From: Tretioscincus oriximinensis
Lineage: Eukaryota > Chordata > Lepidosauria > Squamata > Gymnophthalmidae
Assembly (NCBI GenBank): GCA_022410635.1
Contig: JAJVDF010000662.1
Location: forward strand, 407,173 to 471,172
Direction of reading: 5' to 3'
Length of the DNA stretch: 64,000 nucleotides
This document shows positions 1 to 10,165 of this stretch, piece after piece. Position 1 is the first letter of the stretch; every line of letters starts with the position of its first letter. A model generated the notes under the pieces. The model did no database searches. It was not told the origin of the DNA and saw nothing but the letters and a program-made list of their open reading frames with translations. The position numbers were made by a program, and so were the translations under genes.

Positions 1-408
1 AAAATTCTGTTAGTTTCAACCCATTGTCTAGATCTTTTTGAATCCTTTCTCTATCTTGTTTAGTATTAGCAACCCCTTCTAACTTTGTGTCATCAGCAAA
101 TTTGACAGGTTTTCCTTCAATTCCCTCATCTAGATCATTTATAAACATGTTAAATAGCACTGGCCCCAGGACAGACCCTTATGGTACTCCACTTGAAACG
201 TTCTTCCAATTGGATGTGCAACCATTTATTACCACTCTTTGAGTACAATCACTAAGCCAGTTTTGAATCCATCTAACTGTTGTTTTGTCAATCCCATATT
301 TGACCATTTTTTCAATAAGGGTGGGGTGAGATACTTTTTCAAATGCTTTACTGAAGTCAAGATACACATCTACTGCATTTCCCTGATCAACATTCTGTAT
401 TATGTCTT
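1..408 (-). mobile_element. CR1-type LINE reverse transcriptase fragment
   Basis: Read on the minus strand, this encodes the palm of a CR1-clade reverse transcriptase: a YLDFSKAF block, then SGVPQGSVL, then the catalytic FADD box at about 90-101. It is a dead fragment that runs off the left edge of the window. The same family appears on the plus strand at 54174-55130, with nearly identical residues around the SNWKN and SGVP blocks. The fragment's upstream end is cut by the L1 insertion at 409-1127. Confidence 0.9.
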
Positions 409-1127
409 TTTTTTATTTTTATTTTTTTTATTTTTTTTTATNNNNTTACAACCCCCCCTCATCCCTCCCCACAGTGAATAGGTATATACATGTGATATTA
501 CAAAATCAGTCGTTGTTCCAGGAACATCTGCATTGTTTCCTTAATCAGAGTTGGAGATGNCGGTGATAGTCCAAAGGCTATGAGCTCTTGCCATTTTATT
601 GTCCAATNTGGTTTCTGAATGATTCCGATGGTCTGCAATCTTTTTGTTTGAAGAATATCAAAGCTCATGAATTCCAAGAGGTAATAGTACCAGTCTTGTA
701 TGTTCCACTTAGAACAGTCCTTCCAATGTTTGGCTATTACCAGATGACCTGCCATTATTCCGTTATCAATCAGCCAGAAGTCNGATCTTTCGGTGAGTGG
801 GACATTGAGTNGACCGAACAACCAGGCTTCCTTGGTGTTTGGTAAATTTGTTCCTAGGATCTTATTTAACTCTGTAATAATTCTGCCCCAATATGTTTTT
901 ATCTTGGGACATAAAGCCCACATATGAATATACAACCCCCTCTGCTGGCAGCCATGCCAGCACAGGGGTGACACACCAGTAATATGAGCTAGCTGGCTTG
1001 GAGTGTAGTACCAGCGGGTCACTGTCTTCAATTCCGTTTCTTTAATCCTTAGATCCTGTCTGGATAGATATCTGGCTATCCATTGTTTCCAGAAATTGTG
1101 TATCTCTGGGACTTCTGTTCCCCAATA
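409..1127 (-). mobile_element. 5'-truncated L1 LINE, ORF2 C-terminus, poly(A) tail and TSD
   Basis: On the minus strand a single frame stays open from about 1127 to 498, roughly 210 codons apart from four ambiguous bases. It ends in the C-terminal region of L1 ORF2. The hallmark L1 cysteine motif C-x3-C-x7-H-x4-C is complete (coding about 960-909). A very short 3' UTR follows (about 497-446), containing a G-rich strand (C-rich as printed at 450-470), then an A-rich tail (T-rich as printed, 407-441). A 17-bp direct repeat, ATTCTGTATTATGTCTT, flanks the copy at 392-408 and 1128-1144. That is an exact target-site duplication inside the CR1 fragment. Known L1 biology explains all of this: 5' truncation, tail and TSD. 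The lack of stops suggests a relatively recent insertion. Four N bases (442-445) interrupt the tail. Confidence 0.93.
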
Positions 1128-1144
1128 ATTCTGTATTATGTCTT

Positions 1145-2338
1145 AACGCACACACTGAGACACATCTTCACCTTTTTTAAAAACTAACTCATAAAATATT
1201 GCATGAAAGTATCCTAAACAATGACTTTTATGCATTTGGAGCCACTCTGGGATGTCAAGTATAAGATGCCAATTAAACTCAGTATATCCAAAAATGCCAA
1301 CTTTGCAGCCAAATGTCACATTCCCTCATTCATGGAGAAATATGTTAATTATTAACACCAAGTCTTTATGTTGTTTATCTCTGAATCATAATAGTCCAGC
1401 AACGTGACAACAGCTTTATTTAGGGCAACAAGAGATAAGCAGAATGAAAAGATTCACAGAACAAAAAGTCAATCTATTTAGAAGCCTTAACGAAGCAGTA
1501 TTGGTGTCTGGAATTTGCAGAAGCGGGAACTGTAGGAATAATTTAAAACAAAGCAGTTGTTGGCAACAGCTGCATGCTGCAACTATGTTCTTATTTCTAG
1601 TCCTTCAGACCTAATCCTAGATGGAACTGGGCTGGGATTAATGACTTGGCATTTCTCTCTGTTACTGGGCTCACAAACAATCACTGAGGCCTATGATAAA
1701 TACTTCTTCTGCATTTGACTCACTGACAGCAAGATGTCCTGTTTGCTCCAGAGATCCTTCGTGCTTTGATTCTTTCTCTAAGTCAAGGGGACAGCGCATC
1801 ATCTGGACTGTAACTAGATAAGGAGAGCATGACATATCCTAGGACAAGGTTGACAAAAATGCTGTGGTGCAACCAGCCAAATAAGATAACCTGGTGAAAG
1901 AGATACAGGCAAAGCACATACTGGAAAGAGAAAAGAGTTAATCATTTCCTCCCAGTTATTTTCCATCACGTTTTCCCTGTGAAAGTAGATCAGTCACTGG
2001 GATACAAACCCCAAGCAATACCTCCTATTGCATGCAAGATCAGCATATAGTCACAAAGGTAATGATTTCTTTTCTTCAAAACCGTTCCAAATTAGGAGAC
2101 ATTGTCTTGAATTGATCTGAGAAAACTGCAAAAGAGTCCAATACTACTGAAGTGGAATATGCAGATATAATTCTACACAAAAGTGTGCAAGTATATTAAT
2201 TTTGTTAGTTTTTCTAAGTTTTGATATAGTCTATGAAGTTGTCAATAAATATATTCATTCAATCACTACAGGCTGTCTTCCTGGCTCATATGGTTTTGAA
2301 ACTTCCATACGAGTGAAAACCACCCCCTAATATACATA
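1145..2338. other. Non-coding stretch, nothing recognised
   Basis: This is AT-rich intronic sequence of the presumed MYLK locus. I see no repeat family, exon or RNA gene in it. Confidence 0.5.
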
Positions 2339-2340
2339 TA

Positions 2341-2675
2341 CAGTAGCTTGCAAAAGTATTCACCTCCCTTGGCTTTTTACCTATTTTGTTAGAACCTGTG
2401 TTTTAAGTATTTTTAAATCAGATCTGTGTGTGATGCATCAGCTCTAAATAGTCTACGTTGGTGATGTGAAGTGAAAATATATATATATAAATTATAGGAC
2501 AAAAAAATAAAAATTGCCATGTGCATATGTATTTACCCCCTTTGCTATGAAGCTTCTAAAATTTTCAGGTATAAGCAATTACCTTTACAAGTCACATGCT
2601 TATTGAAACGAAGTCCACCTGTATGCAATCTAAGTGCCACACCTTTTCTGAAACACCACCAACACCTTATTTCTG
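2341..2675 (+). mobile_element. Tc1-like DNA transposon, 5' end only
   Basis: The segment begins right after a TA dinucleotide (2339-2340) with a terminal sequence typical of Tc1 elements of fish and reptiles (CAGTAGCTTGCAAAAGTATT). The usual sub-terminal sequence follows, including a repeat of the 'tatTYACCCC' motif near 2530. Homology fades before the transposase start, so this is only the left non-coding end. An (AT)n run lies at about 2476-2490. The family identification rests on remembered consensus similarity and is an inference, though the terminal motif is distinctive. Confidence 0.75.
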
Positions 2676-2784
2676 TTTGGAAAAGGATCCTAATACATTG
2701 AACAATGATAAATTATTCCTTTAAATGTCAAGATTTAGCAATAAACAGATCTGTTATTTTAAAAAATGAGGATGTTAAATTAGA

Positions 2785-3740
2785 ACATAAGAACCTAAGA
2801 GGAGCCCTGCAAAATCACCCCAGAGGGAGCATCAAGACATCCATCCTAGTAGCTATTTATACCCTTAACTTGTCTAATCCTCTCTTAAAGAACTTGTCTT
2901 ATTTATACCCTGAACTTGTCTAATTCTCTCTTAAAGTTATCCAGGCTGCTAGCTACCACCACCTCTTCTGGAAATAAATTCCAAAGGCCAATGACCCTCT
3001 GGTTGAAAAAATACCTTCCTTTATCTGATCCCACTCTTCTGCCCATCAGTTTCAAGGAATGCCCGCTGGTCCTAGTGTTGTGTGCTAGAGAAAATATATT
3101 GCTCAAAACAATTAAGGGAACACGTTAACTTAACAGTGTAACACTAAGTATTCCCTTAATTGTTTTGAGCAGTGTAATTTTTCTCTATTCACAATATCCA
3201 TCCCATGCATGATTTTATACACTTCAATCAGATAATCTCTCAAACACGATCTTTCAAGGCTGAAGCAGCCCAGGTGTTGCAGTCTGACTTCATAAGGTAG
3301 GTGCTCCAGCCCCCTAATCATTCTTGTTGCCCTTTTCTGTACCTTCTCTAGTTCCACAATATCCTTTTTGAGACGTGGTGACCAGAATTGTACACAATAT
3401 GCCATATGGGGCCTGACCACAGGTTTATAAAGAGGCAAAACCACACTTGCTGACTTATTTTAAATTGCTTTTCTTATGATTCCCAATACTGAGTTGTTGT
3501 TTTTTGCTGCTGCTGCTGCACACTGGGATGACATCTCCATTGAACTGTCCACCAAAAGCCCAAAATCTTTTTCCTGCTTGGTCACTGAAAGCTTGATACC
3601 AATCAGTTGATAGGAGTAATTAGGATGCTTTGCCTCAATGTGCATGAGTTTGCACTTGTTTAAGTTGAAGTGCATTTGCCACTTTGTTGACCACTCACTT
3701 AATTTCAATAAATCACTCTGGAGCTCTTTATAATCACTTT
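2785..3740 (-). mobile_element. CR1-clade LINE, 3' part with (ATGTTCTT)-type tail
   Basis: Minus-strand frames at 3708-3460, 3444-3130 and 3106-2903 together give the C-terminal half of a CR1-clade RT protein: a thumb-like NKCKLMH block, then RPHMAYCVQFWSP, then the EVYKIMHG and PEEVV blocks. Frames are broken by indels and by a 78-bp DNA-transposon insertion at 3097-3174. The 3' UTR lies at about 2900-2785 and ends in the complement of a TTATGTTCTTA-type octamer tail. That separates this family from the ATTCTATG-tailed CR1 copies elsewhere in the window. A 36-bp block within the 3' UTR is duplicated with a 46-bp period (2855-2890 and 2901-2936). Truncated ends of the same family occur at 7710, 19183, 43381 and 44724. 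Confidence 0.85.
3097..3174. mobile_element. 78-bp Tc1/mariner-type miniature inverted-repeat element
   Basis: The left arm (3101-3123, GCTCAAAACAATTAAGGGAA...) is the reverse complement of the right arm (about 3151-3170), with about 50 bp or less between them. TA dinucleotides flank both ends (3095-3096, 3175-3176), as expected for Tc1/mariner target duplications. The terminal sequence matches the 'TGCTCAAAA..ATTAAGGGAAC' ends of a known vertebrate Tc1-like family. There is no transposase, so it is a non-autonomous palindrome. It interrupts the LINE coding region at 2785-3740 and is therefore younger than it. Confidence 0.82.
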
Positions 3741-3849
3741 CAGTTTCCCCTACCCTGAACTAAAAAGAACATTCCTAATAGTTTCAGTGTCAATCAGACA
3801 GATCTAGTTTTTGAAGCTTGACAAAAATGTTTCTTAAAATCCTAACTTT

Positions 3850-3925
3850 TAATTGTTAACTGCCCTGAGACCTTCAGGTGTAGGGCTGAATATAAATGTA
3901 AATAAATATTACAAATACTACCATT
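3850..3925 (+). repeat. L2-like LINE 3' tail
   Basis: The sequence 'ctgccctgagaccttcaggt' followed by a TATAAAT/AAATAAAT tail is the 3' end seen on the longer L2-like copy at 12355-13702 and in antisense at the right edge of the window. Only the tail is clear. The ~80 bp upstream may belong to it but is not recognisable. Confidence 0.7.
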
Positions 3926-4224
3926 ACTACTATTAATCTTAACTTTATTGCTAATAATCTTAATCTTACATGCAGTCATTCTGGATGTGTATTCATGAAC
4001 ATCCTCATTTCCCAACAATTATGAATAGTCAAGAGTGATGGCAATATGATTGACCAAAAGGGTGCCTGCGGAGAAATTCAGCTGCTCATCATGCCAACTA
4101 TTTTCTCCACAGCCACCAGTGTGCCAAGGATGCAGCTGTGCCTCAGGCTGTATTGTTGCAAGCCCTATACCTTGGGAGCAGCTTGCCTGTGTCCACAATA
4201 TCTGCAAAGATATTGTGTGAGAAG

Positions 4225-4385
4225 AAGTGGAGAGAGGGCCGTAGGGAAGATGACAGGTGGGGGAGGAAGGTGACAGGTGAAGGGGCAAGGGGAAGGAGGG
4301 AGGGAAAGGAGGAGGAGAATACCAAGAGAGACATGGAGAGAAGTGAGGGGAGGAGGAGGAGGAAGGGGGAAGAGAAAAAGGCAAT
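4225..4385 (+). repeat. Purine-rich (GGA/GAA) low-complexity tract
   Basis: There are about 160 bp of almost pure A/G on the plus strand (GGGAGGA, GAGGAGG and GGGGAAG variants). Open frames across it in both directions are composition artefacts rich in Glu/Arg/Lys or Ser/Pro. The preceding ~300 bp (3926-4224) shows nothing recognisable. Confidence 0.85.
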
Positions 4386-4604
4386 AAAGTCCTTCTGCAA
4401 ACCAGTAGAACACATCCCTCTCAATAGAAAACGAAAGCCACACCATTAGCATTTTGCAAGGCGCCCTAAAGAGATGACTGAGCAGCCTGGGCAACTTGAC
4501 ACATGTTGCTTGCTGTGGGTGCCCACATTCAGCCAATATGGTGGATATAACCAACTCATTTATTACTATTAACAACAATAATAACATCTGTAATTTCTCC
4601 ATAC

Positions 4605-4777
4605 CTTTCCTTCAAACCTGGCTGTTCCTCCAAGTGGTACCCGGATATTCCTTGGAGGTAAAGTAAATGCTGGTGCTTCTGTAGGAGCAAGTGATCTCAT
4701 AGAAGAGTTGTCCAGGGTCAAAGACGCTTTGGAAATCCTAGTAGATGTTACCAGCTTCACATCCCCCATGTTGAAAG
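4605..4777 (-). CDS. MYLK: Myosin light chain kinase (smooth muscle/non-muscle), first coding exon
   Basis: The minus-strand ATG at 4769-4767 opens 55 codons beginning MGDVKLVTSTRISKASLTL. This matches the N-terminus of vertebrate long-form MYLK, and the chicken protein most closely as I remember it. Residues about 31-55 (TEAPAFTLPPRN ... TARFEGK) are the start of the first Ig-like (I-set) domain, whose remainder would be in the next exon. The exon ends in phase 0 at AAG followed by GTATGG (donor GT at 4604-4603). An AG acceptor (4779-4778) precedes an 8-nt 5' UTR remnant. MYLK is a Ca2+/calmodulin-dependent Ser/Thr kinase that phosphorylates myosin regulatory light chain at actin-myosin structures. 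This N-terminal exon is specific to the long (non-muscle/endothelial type) isoform, because the short smooth-muscle form starts at an internal promoter. No following exon is visible in 1-4604, so the intron extends past the left edge. No 5' UTR exon was identified upstream. Confidence 0.94.
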
Positions 4778-4801
4778 CTTTAAAAGAAGAAGAAGAAGAA
4801 A
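4778..4801 (-). other. MYLK splice acceptor with (TTC)n polypyrimidine tract
   Basis: Read on the minus strand, a run of TTC triplets leads to TTTTAAAG immediately before the exon. A short microsatellite therefore forms the polypyrimidine tract, so its length could vary between individuals. The AG at 4779-4778 is the nearest acceptor to the start codon. It is inferred, not shown by transcript evidence. Confidence 0.7.
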
Positions 4802-5169
4802 GCCCCAGTTAACTATTATTGCTAAAGGGCAATCATAAGATTCTAAGATCTGCTTTTATTCATCTCAACACTGCCTTGAAAAGAACCATTTGGACAAAAA
4901 AAACCGTAGCTGCTGAGAAATAACTCTGACTAATTCAATATTCTGTCTCACACAAGCCATAAAATATTTGATTATTGCTGATTTAGCAATATCTTGAAGC
5001 AGTTGATACAGTACATGCAATTCCTCCTTTGTTGTAGTTGCTGTCACTACCAACTCTTAAGTGGTTCATGCAGCTTTCTTTGCAGAAATCCAGAAGGGGT
5101 TTTCCACTGCCTATCCCCAGGGTTGCAATAGTGTATGTTCAAGAAAGCATTCTCTGGTTTTCTCAACTT

Positions 5170-5300
5170 GAAGGGAATCAAAGCAACTTACATAATCATC
5201 TGCTTTTTCTATTCCCAAGTATAAGCTCTGAAGAACTATGACTAGCCCAAGATCACCCAGCTGGCTTTTGCGGAGGACTACACCAGACTGGCACGCTAAA
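5170..5300 (-). mobile_element. tRNA-type SINE fragment (second family), degraded
   Basis: The antisense phrase 'tgactagcccaagatcaccc' followed by 'agctggctt' is the middle of the SINE family also seen at 57830-58030 (minus) and 48597-48720 (plus). Neither the tRNA-like head nor the tail is well preserved here. Confidence 0.5.
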
Positions 5301-5419
5301 TATGAAAAGGTTTCAAATTATTATATTTAGAATTAAATTTAAGCATTGTATTTATATTTGACAATATTTTAACCATGATAGTACTTTTAATGAAGGAAAA
5401 ATCATAAACCTGTTAGAAG

Positions 5420-5564
5420 GGTGGAAATATTCACCCTGGAAGTCTTCAAACAGAGACTGGACAGTCATCTGTCTGGGATGGTTTAATGAATCCTGCATCG
5501 AGCAGGGGGTTGGACCCGATGATCCTGGAGGTCCCTTCCAACTCTATGATTCTATGATTCTATG
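5420..5564 (+). mobile_element. CR1 LINE 3' end with (ATTCTATG)n tail
   Basis: The sequence starts in the last ORF2 codons (CTGGAAGTCTTCAAACAGAG), passes the conserved 'gttggacccgatga' and 'ggaggtcccttccaactct' blocks, and ends in tandem ATTCTATG octamers. This is a 5'-truncated CR1 in sense orientation, like 37905-38092. Confidence 0.9.
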
Positions 5565-5565
5565 A

Positions 5566-7709
5566 AATATGTATTTTGAGAGACTGTGTCTTCTGCCACA
5601 AGACAGAGGGAGAACTCCTTGTCTAAGCACCTGCAGAGATAATATAAGTTATCCCAGAAACCTTAATAACGTTATAGTTATCTACTGAATCCAGTGGGGT
5701 TGTAGATACATTAATTGCTGAATTTTTTAAATGGCAGATGGAAACATCACAGATACTAAGATTAAGGCGGAAGATGAAATATGGAATTGTAGAGTACCAA
5801 AATAACCTTATTATCATCGGCACACCTAAGGATCAAAGGAGGTTGAATGCAATCTGTCTGCTTGTAAGCATAAAATTGCTACAATGGAAACAAGTAAATA
5901 TTAAATTACTGCATGCTAGATTATTCTCTGTAATTTTATTGAAAAACTAAAAACTTGGCCTCCATTTCTCCAGAAATGCTTTTGTGTAGCCTCACAAATG
6001 TAGCTTTAAATTAATAAGCACAAAACCTGGATAAAAAAACCACACACAGTCAACAGAAAATGAATCATTGTTACTTAATTAGATATGATACAATGACTTA
6101 AAAAGTTATTAACATTAATAATCAACAGTGAAAACTTATGTGTAGATTCTAATGTGTACCACATCTATTTATATGGATTTCCTGGACTGTGTGATCAAGA
6201 ATTAACTGTACTTATAGTACTGTCACAAGTCTCACAATCATGGGAAGAATGAATGAACTAAAAGCCTAGATTGATAACTGGTTATTGCTTTCTTATATTT
6301 GTTAAGCTTTCCATTTCCTGCTTTTCTTGCCCAAATTATAATGTGTTTGTCTTTGTTACCAATATCTTTTGTAAATACCAGAAGCCTTTTCCAAGCGCCA
6401 AAAAAAACCTTTCCAATTATTAAGACACGTCAATCACTTTAATGTCCTGCAACTGAGGGCAACACATAATCAACGTTTTACTAAATTGCATGTTATTTCT
6501 GCAATTCTGAATTTCTTCTTTCCTTCCTCCTTTTAGCAAGTACCAAAAATTATCTCCACTTTTTACTCATACAATTATTCCAACTCACAAATTACGATTA
6601 ACAATATATTAATAAATTAATTATATAACAACAATAATAAATGTAACTCTTAGAAGGAAACTGAAATAAAAGCAGTACAAGATTATTGTTAAAAAACAAA
6701 TTATATAAGAAAAGGTCCAAAGTATGTCTATGTAACAGGATCCCATCCTTCTCAACTGTCCACACTAAGTTTCAAATGGTAGTTTTGATCAATAATTAGA
6801 TCAATTAGATAATAATTCCACAGTTTCCAATGACCAGAAGACTCTGGATGCTCCTTTTGGAACAACTTTAATTATGTTCATTAATATAAAAATAATTTAA
6901 AAATCAACACAAATAAAAACTTGTTTAAATTGTAAATGATTCATAATTTAATCTATTTCTGCTACACTGAAATGTGTACATATTTGGGGGAGCTCTATTT
7001 TAGAAATATAGTTGAAGAATTTTCCATGAGCTTTAAATTTATCACCGTGTGCATTTGCAATATGCACAGAAATGTTTTGCCTTTCATCCACTGACTTTTT
7101 ATGAAGACAATACACTGTACACTATAATCTTGCTGGAAAAATTGACAGACTACTAAACTATCCCAAATCTGTCAAGTGGAGGAAGCACTAGTATTAGCTA
7201 ATAGGTAAAAGACATAATTTGCACATTCTCCTAGGAAATTATGTTCTATTCTTGCTTGTCTAGCACAACAAATTGGAAATCTGCACTTTATTAAAACATC
7301 TTAAAGAAGATAAACTCAGATTTTCCCGGAGATATAAGTTGTTCCAAAAACCATTATACTCATACCAAATATTGCCAAATTCATTGTCAACTACAGATTC
7401 ACAAACCCCCAAGAGTAATTGAGGATCTAGGAGGTTAGCCCCACTCACTCCATGCACCAAAGCATCTACACTGTACACTGAATATTTAATCGTTGAGAGT
7501 CGAAGATTTTTTTGTGTGCAAATCTTGTTCAGGTTATTATTCCTAATATAAGAGAAATAAGCTTATAAGGCAAATAATCTCATTTGTCTACTATTATATT
7601 CATGTTTCAAGTGGACTATACGAAGGGTATCCATTAATTTAAAACTATTACATTTTACCAACTTTTCATTGTATTGATAATGTCATAATTATGGAAGCTC
7701 ATGGTAAGC
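5566..7709. other. Non-coding, AT-rich, nothing recognised
   Basis: No family was recognised in these ~2.1 kb. A 72-codon minus-strand frame at 7478-7260 looks protein-like in composition but has no identifiable homologue and no splice context. Confidence 0.4.
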
Positions 7710-7780
7710 TAAGTGTATAAATAGCTACTAAAATGGATGTCTTGATACTGCTTTCGCAATGGAGCAACAGGCAGTACCTA
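7710..7780 (+). mobile_element. Internal piece of (ATGTTCTT)-tailed LINE 3' UTR
   Basis: The sequence 'gtataaatagctactaaaat' + 'ggatgtcttgat' + 'ggagcaacaggcagtacct' corresponds to the 3' UTR of the LINE family at 2785-3740 and 19183-19415. The octamer tail is missing. Confidence 0.65.
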
Positions 7781-7789
7781 TTAGAATCA

Positions 7790-9589
7790 GAATTAACACT
7801 CAACAGACCAGTGTCTTCCCACACTACTCTTTCTGTACTCAAGCATGAGTAAACACGTATCTCATATAATTAATTACTACTAGAACCCATTCATGTGCTT
7901 CGGATACTGCATAAGGTCGTCTGGTTCAAAGAAAAAGCAGAATGAAAACTGATCTTTCCTCCATCCGATTTCCATTTCTTCAACCATTCATCATCTGGCG
8001 TACTCTGCTTTCCTATTGCAAAGGAAGATGTGGGGTGGAGACTGAGTATTTGATGTGCTGCCAAATGGTGCCCGGAGAAGTAACAAGCTTAGTGAAATAT
8101 TTGGGAAATAAGAGCAGTCAGCTGAAGCTGTCTCCTGTAAGCTACAGCAGTCCAATTAACCTGGAACAAAGCCATCTGTATTTGAACATTGATGCTAGAC
8201 TTCAAAGTTCACATAAACTTTGGAACTTGGTCTGGGGGTTCCAATGGCCTCAGAGCCTTGAGATATTTCAGCTGTGCAACAAAGTACACAATTGGAATAT
8301 ACACGTATGGGCAACTGGACCACAGAAGCATACAAGTGTCTGTCTCTATGATCTGCTTTAGTAATTACTAGTTTGCTAATAAATGTTTTTAGAAAGCTAG
8401 ATTGATATCTCACACTAGGCAGCCTCATCCAATACATGCATCCAATGTAGACAGAGTGAGGCCTGAACTGTATCAAGGTATAGAAGAGATGTTACCAAAT
8501 TTCAATTCAGAGACTGGCACAGCTGATTTGGAAAGGTATGCTTGGGAAACATTTAGTTTGACATATTCAGTTACTAAACATGATTCTTAGCAGTAAAACA
8601 TGTTATTTCTTGAGTAAAGAAACTGCTCCTATGAAATTTTACAATCTGATATTCGCAAGACCTTGCTTTTCTTTTCTTACAGTCATTACAGAATAAGACA
8701 GCGTTGCCCAACTTTGGTATAGCTTAATCACTGCCTGATTGATGGGCCTACATCTCTGACAACTCATCCAAACAAAGGTGAATATGCTGTCCTTGGATGG
8801 AGATATGAGGGGTCAAAAGGCAGATTTACTGGCTACTTCAGGCTTTAAGGAGACACCCATCCATCTGCACTTATGCAAGTGTGGAACTTCAAGTGGTGAG
8901 AGGAAGGAGGCTCTGTCACTTTAATGTCTGAGACAAATTTTCCCTCCTGTCATGTCTCCCGTAATGGTTTGCATCTGTGGGTCCCAAATGGTGCATTGCC
9001 ACCGTTAGCTTCCCCTCTGCTTGCACAACCTCATCTGTGCAGGATACACACAGGGAAAAAGCAGGTTTCAGACTGCCTTCGCTACGAGAGTTGGAAAAAT
9101 CAGCTCTCATTAAACCCAGAATTACACACATTTGTAGCAGCTACGTCACTGACAACTCGCCATTGGCAGAATATCAAGACTTGGAACCGAAGATGTTTTA
9201 AGCAGAGTCCTCAGTCCATCACAGCAGTTTTGTGTAGATGTTAAACAATATCTGGATGGAACCCTGCAGCTTTCCAGGAATACTAACAAATACTGGGCTT
9301 AGAGCACTTGACTTACTGTAGGTCAATAGGGAGTTTAGGAAACCTGACAAGTTCCAGTGGATTAAAACAAAAGGCAAAAGCTTAGAAGCAAATGACTAAT
9401 TCTTGGCTATCTTAAGACATTAGTAACAAAGATAGCAGGGAAGTCAGGAAAACAAAGCATGAAAGTAGAAATAAACACTGTTGGGCTTAGCCATGTGGGA
9501 CATATATTAATTGGCATTAATATATTGATATAAAATATACTTGGATTGACCTTTGCTAGCCAAAGTGAGGCCTGTATGGAAATTTTGAA
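7790..9589. other. Non-coding, nothing recognised
   Basis: Includes a 139-codon plus-strand open frame (7942-8361) with no recognisable motif or splice context, which I judge to be chance. No repeat family was recognised. Confidence 0.4.
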
Positions 9590-10165
9590 AAAATCTCTGG
9601 TCACCCCAGCCCCAGGAGTAAACAGGAACAGCCAACTCACCCTTCCTGTCCTGAGGGCATATCTTACTCAAGAAACCTTGCCAGACTGAATGGATTAATG
9701 ACACCCATNNTGGNAAANGGGNNNNCATTGTTTNNNTNGCCATGCACCTGGGCTAAAACCATTTAGCCTGATAGTGGNCTCGAGGAAGCCCATTAAACCA
9801 TTTCTCCTATGGGTGAGTCACAGTATTCCTGTACTTAGGAATAATAGCAAGGGCAAACAAAGGCTAAGAGGGTCCATCTTGTATCTCACCACCATATCAT
9901 ATTTGGCATTTCCTGACAACTCCTTGGGAGGAGAGAAACACGTCACACAGGTGTCACTACCTGGGTCCGCCCTGACCCACGTGTGCTGTACCACCCCTTT
10001 TTTGACATCACTGAATCAATCCACGCCTTCTGATTTGAGGTCAATAAAAGACTGTGCACACCTGTGTTCTGGAGTGCCTCATAACCCTATGAACCTCCTG
10101 GATCACCTTTGAACCCAAGCTATGGTCTCCGTGTGAATCTGCTTTACACATGTCTGCACGCTTTG
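9590..10165 (+). mobile_element. Possible solo LTR (unassigned), with assembly gaps
   Basis: The composition is richer in GC than the flanks, with an AATAAAAGACTG poly(A)-type signal at about 10042, followed by CA/TG-rich sequence, as in LTR R-U5 regions. Termini and target duplication could not be fixed. N runs at 9709-9738 and 9778 obscure the 5' part. No protein-coding retroviral sequence is adjacent. It could also be an unrelated repeat or unique DNA. Confidence 0.3.

Noticed and set aside
4138..4602. Several overlapping frames on both strands
   Set aside because: Composition artefacts of the GA-rich tract next to the MYLK exon.
7260..7478. 72-codon minus frame with protein-like composition
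   Set aside because: Could be an unrecognised retroelement remnant, but no motif supports it.
7942..8361. 139-codon plus-strand open frame
   Set aside because: No domain, no splice context, and this length is expected by chance in 64 kb of six-frame sequence.
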